Shown here: piece by piece, positions 5,900 to 7,628 of the stretch
Layout of the letters: every line of letters begins with the position of its first letter
Position numbering within the stretch: position 1 is the stretch's first letter
NCBI GenBank assembly: GCA_029946075.1
Contig: JAQSDT010000083.1
Location: 1 to 7,628 of the forward strand
DNA: 7,628 bases
Direction of reading: 5' to 3'
Source: a bacterium
GTDB taxonomy: Bacteria > Pseudomonadota > Alphaproteobacteria > Rhizobiales > Xanthobacteraceae
Notes under the pieces: generated by a model
The model's input: the letters and a program-made list of their open reading frames with translations, nothing else
What the model was told of the DNA's origin: nothing
Databases searched by the model: none
Made by a program: the position numbers and the translations under genes

Positions 5900-6823
5900 A
5901 TGAATACAATCCAAGATATTCTCTTGTCGTCCAGTCCCCGAGATGCGCTTGCTGAGCAACTCGTTCTGCCGAATCGGTTCCTTTTTGTTGAGGCGTTGCG
6001 GTTGCAGGCATTGCGCTCTTACAAGGAGGCCGTGGATGGGTCTCCCAATGCCGACCTGCGAACCATTCTTACTGATGCGGAGACACAGGCGCTGCAACGA
6101 CAGTTTGAACGACTCGATGGCGTCATTGTTGGAACCTTGAACAAGGACGGGGCGAGGTCTCTGTACGACAATTATTCGCCAGATGTAGATCGTGACCTTC
6201 CGGCCAATCCGAACGACTTGCGAGATCCGCGCGTAGCTTATCGCTATGCACTACAACGACTGTATCGGCGGCAATTTGATGTTACCATGGTGCACGAGCG
6301 AAAGGACGGGTGTTGGCCACTCGTGTGCTTTGATCTTCTCAGTGCGTTGGATGCTAGACGAATTCTCATAGTCGACAGTGTCCCGGAGGCCGTCGCAGAT
6401 CACGCCTCGCTTAGTTACATGAGCCAACTCGACCTTCCGTCGCTTGATCGGGTGCATCAGACTTTTGACGTTGTCCGTAAGGATGCCATCCGGCGGTTGG
6501 CCGAGCTCGGCGAAGGGCCTCGGGAGCATTTCGCGACAGCCAACGTTGTTCGCGTTGCAAAGATTCTTTGGAAGGTTGTTGAGTGGTGCGTGACAGCAGA
6601 AGGCGCGTGGTCAATAGCAAAGCAGGCAAGAGAAGCCTGGGAGGAAAGGAAGCGTGCAAAAGAGGCTGAAGAAAAAGCGCGACTGGAGAAGGAAGCTCAG
6701 GCTCGAGAGCGAGAGTATCAAGAAAAGATTCAAAGAGAGTTGCGCGAAAGATCTATTCCGGACGGATCGGGTCACATGGATTTGTACGAGAAGAACAAGG
6801 GCTACATCGGCGGCGTTTGCTAG
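5900..6823 (+). CDS. Unknown soluble protein with charged C-terminal helix and YIGGVC tail (307 aa)
   Basis: No signal peptide or clear membrane segment is visible, so a cytoplasmic location is likely. Residues 1-240 look like a mixed helical domain with a possible small core at 136-160 (GCWPLVCFDLLSALDARRILIVD). An amphipathic stretch with Trp224, Trp229 and Trp237 follows. Residues about 242-284 form a long, very charged helix rich in Glu, Lys, Arg and Ala, a coiled-coil candidate. The end is KNKGYIGGVC with a C-terminal cysteine. AAAGG lies 12 bases before the ATG, a weak ribosome-binding site. The gene follows the lipoprotein by 38 bases with the same low-GC codon use, so the two are probably one operon. 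I do not recognise a family. The pairing of an exported lipoprotein with a cytoplasmic partner suggests a joint envelope-linked role, which is inference. Confidence 0.75.
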   Translation: MNTIQDILLSSSPRDALAEQLVLPNRFLFVEALRLQALRSYKEAVDGSPNADLRTILTDAETQALQRQFERLDGVIVGTLNKDGARSLYDNYSPDVDRDLPANPNDLRDPRVAYRYALQRLYRRQFDVTMVHERKDGCWPLVCFDLLSALDARRILIVDSVPEAVADHASLSYMSQLDLPSLDRVHQTFDVVRKDAIRRLAELGEGPREHFATANVVRVAKILWKVVEWCVTAEGAWSIAKQAREAWEERKRAKEAEEKARLEKEAQAREREYQEKIQRELRERSIPDGSGHMDLYEKNKGYIGGVC

Positions 6824-6846
6824 TAGCGGGTACGGCGGTCGGCAAC

Positions 6847-6869
6847 CACTCAGTTTGGTACCATGAGTG
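6847..6869 (+). repeat. Stem-loop after the cassette (possible weak terminator)
   Basis: CACTCA (6847-6852) pairs perfectly with TGAGTG (6864-6869). The loop holds the 8-bp palindrome TGGTACCA (6856-6863), which gives an alternative structure. It lies 24 bases after the stop of the second cassette gene in a 176-bp spacer. The following sequence is T-rich but lacks a T run, so termination is possible, not shown. I see nothing else definite between 6870 and 6999. Confidence 0.3.
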
Positions 6870-6999
6870 TATGTTTACTTGACGTTGCTCACGCGCATTT
6901 CTTCGCCATGGGACGGCTTGCAACCCGAAGTGAGGAGCTGAATCCGAGGTTCGCGCTGAAGGCCAGACGACTGTCGAGAGCAAAATCTTCTGTTTCTCA

Positions 7000-7628
7000 C
7001 TATACCGGTCTTGCTACGGGATCACCCACCATGTCCGGCTGCCGCGTCAGCGACACTGCCGGTGACAGCAGGATCACCAGCGCCTGCACCGCGAAGATGA
7101 TCGCCGCCAGATAGAGGCAGACCTCGGCGCCATAGAGCCCGCCGACGATGGCGCCGAGCGCCGAGCCGAGCGGGCGGGCGCCGTAGCTCATGATGTTGAT
7201 CGCGGAGACGCGCCCCAGCAGCGACGGCGGCGTCACCGACTGCCGCAAGGTCGTGGTCGAGATCACCCACAGGATCGGGCCGACGCCGAGCAGGAAGAAG
7301 CTCAAGCCGGCCAGCAGCGGTGTCGGCACGATGGTGGTTAGCGCCATCACGGTCGCGGCGACGAAGCCGGTCACCGGTCCGAGCCCGATCACGGTGCCGA
7401 AGGCGAGACGTTTCATCACCCGCGTCGCCGCGAGCGCGCCGACCACCATGCCGACGCCGTACATCGCCAGCGTCGCGCCGACGCCGGTGGCCGACAGCCC
7501 GAGATGGCGCACGGCGTAGGGCACGAATACCGCCAGCAGCAGGAACGAGGCGGTGTTGAAAATGAACTGCGTGATGAACACCGGCCGCAGCACCGGATGG
7601 TGCAGCACAAAGGCCGCGCCTTCCCTGA
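7000..7628 (-). CDS. MFS transporter, C-terminal part (start beyond window)
   Basis: At least 209 codons of an inner-membrane MFS exporter, open past the right edge; the visible sequence begins REGAAFVLHHPVLRPVFITQ. That stretch is the usual entry to the second six-helix half in the MFS_3/enterobactin-exporter-like group, and the GTG within it (7606-7608) is an internal Val, not a start. The conserved LRQSVTPPSLLGRVSAIN segment is the inter-helix loop signature of this group (Q-x-VP-x-LRGRV in many members), and several hydrophobic helices follow. The protein ends SLTRQPDMVGDPVARPV with TAG at 7000-7002. Codon use is GC-rich like the left flank, but its last codons reach the edge of the low-GC block, so the tail might have been altered by that insertion. 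The substrate is unknown. Confidence 0.88.
   Translation of the reverse strand, partial: REGAAFVLHHPVLRPVFITQFIFNTASFLLLAVFVPYAVRHLGLSATGVGATLAMYGVGMVVGALAATRVMKRLAFGTVIGLGPVTGFVAATVMALTTIVPTPLLAGLSFFLLGVGPILWVISTTTLRQSVTPPSLLGRVSAINIMSYGARPLGSALGAIVGGLYGAEVCLYLAAIIFAVQALVILLSPAVSLTRQPDMVGDPVARPV

Larger units (their letters stand above)
4640..7010. other. Low-GC block of foreign appearance carrying two unknown genes
   Basis: From about 4640 to 7010 the DNA is visibly richer in A and T than either flank. Codons there freely use A or T in third position (for example TTG, TCT, AAT), unlike the G/C-ending codons of arsC, both MFS genes and the binding protein. The block holds two co-directional genes without recognised families and ends just inside the tail of a core-like MFS gene. 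No integrase, transposase, tRNA or clear direct repeats bound it. I read it as a horizontally acquired cassette; the edges are approximate. Confidence 0.55.

Noticed and set aside
4482..7027. GGGTGATC at 4482-4489 and its reverse complement at 7020-7027, near the two edges of the low-GC block
   Set aside because: Only 8 bases and in inverted orientation; this is expected by chance and does not define attachment sites or terminal repeats.
6863..7114. Plus-strand 83-codon frame after the cassette
   Set aside because: It crosses the compositional boundary and is antisense to the MFS gene in its second half. It has no ribosome-binding site and its start lies in a stem-loop.
7190..7559. Plus-strand frames over the right-hand MFS gene
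   Set aside because: They are antisense shadows with Arg/Ser/Thr-rich low-complexity sequence.

Overview
The window looks like chromosome from a high-GC alphaproteobacterium of the Bradyrhizobium/Rhodopseudomonas type. The evidence is GC-rich codon use in most genes, an aqpS-arsC arsenic gene pair as in rhizobia, a FixK/FNR-type box (TTGA-N6-TCAA) and a near-perfect sigma-54 promoter. No rRNA, tRNA, CRISPR array, transposase or integrase is visible. The genus-level call is inference.

Left part (1-1507). The first ~51 bases read, in frame 1, as a piece of a DEAD-box RNA helicase. They run without a gap into the body of an aquaporin of the AqpS (arsenite channel) type in another frame. The aquaporin overlaps arsC (glutaredoxin-coupled arsenate reductase) by an ATGA. 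Together they would reduce arsenate in the cytoplasm and let the arsenite leave through the channel. After arsC lies a 27-codon remnant that resembles the N-terminus of a rhizobial adenylate cyclase. It ends inside a FixK/FNR box that precedes a 71-aa conserved-looking small protein of unknown function.

Middle (1494-4487). A Bcr/CflA-type MFS drug exporter on the minus strand overlaps the 3' end of the small gene. It is divergent from a Tat-exported family-5 (peptide/nickel type) ABC solute-binding protein. The 159-bp divergent spacer holds an AT-rich palindrome with a TATAAT for the exporter side. It also holds a sigma-54 promoter for the binding protein, with a 7-bp perfect inverted repeat lying across its -12 element. 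No permease or ATPase genes follow the binding protein.

Right part (about 4640-7010). Base composition drops clearly and codon use changes. This block carries two co-directional genes 38 bp apart: a cysteine-rich helical lipoprotein (366 aa) and a soluble protein with a long charged C-terminal helix and a YIGGVC tail (307 aa). I recognise neither family. They look like a transferred two-gene cassette and are the best candidate in the window for something undescribed. GC-rich sequence resumes at about 7010 with the 3' part of a second MFS transporter on the minus strand, whose start lies beyond the window.
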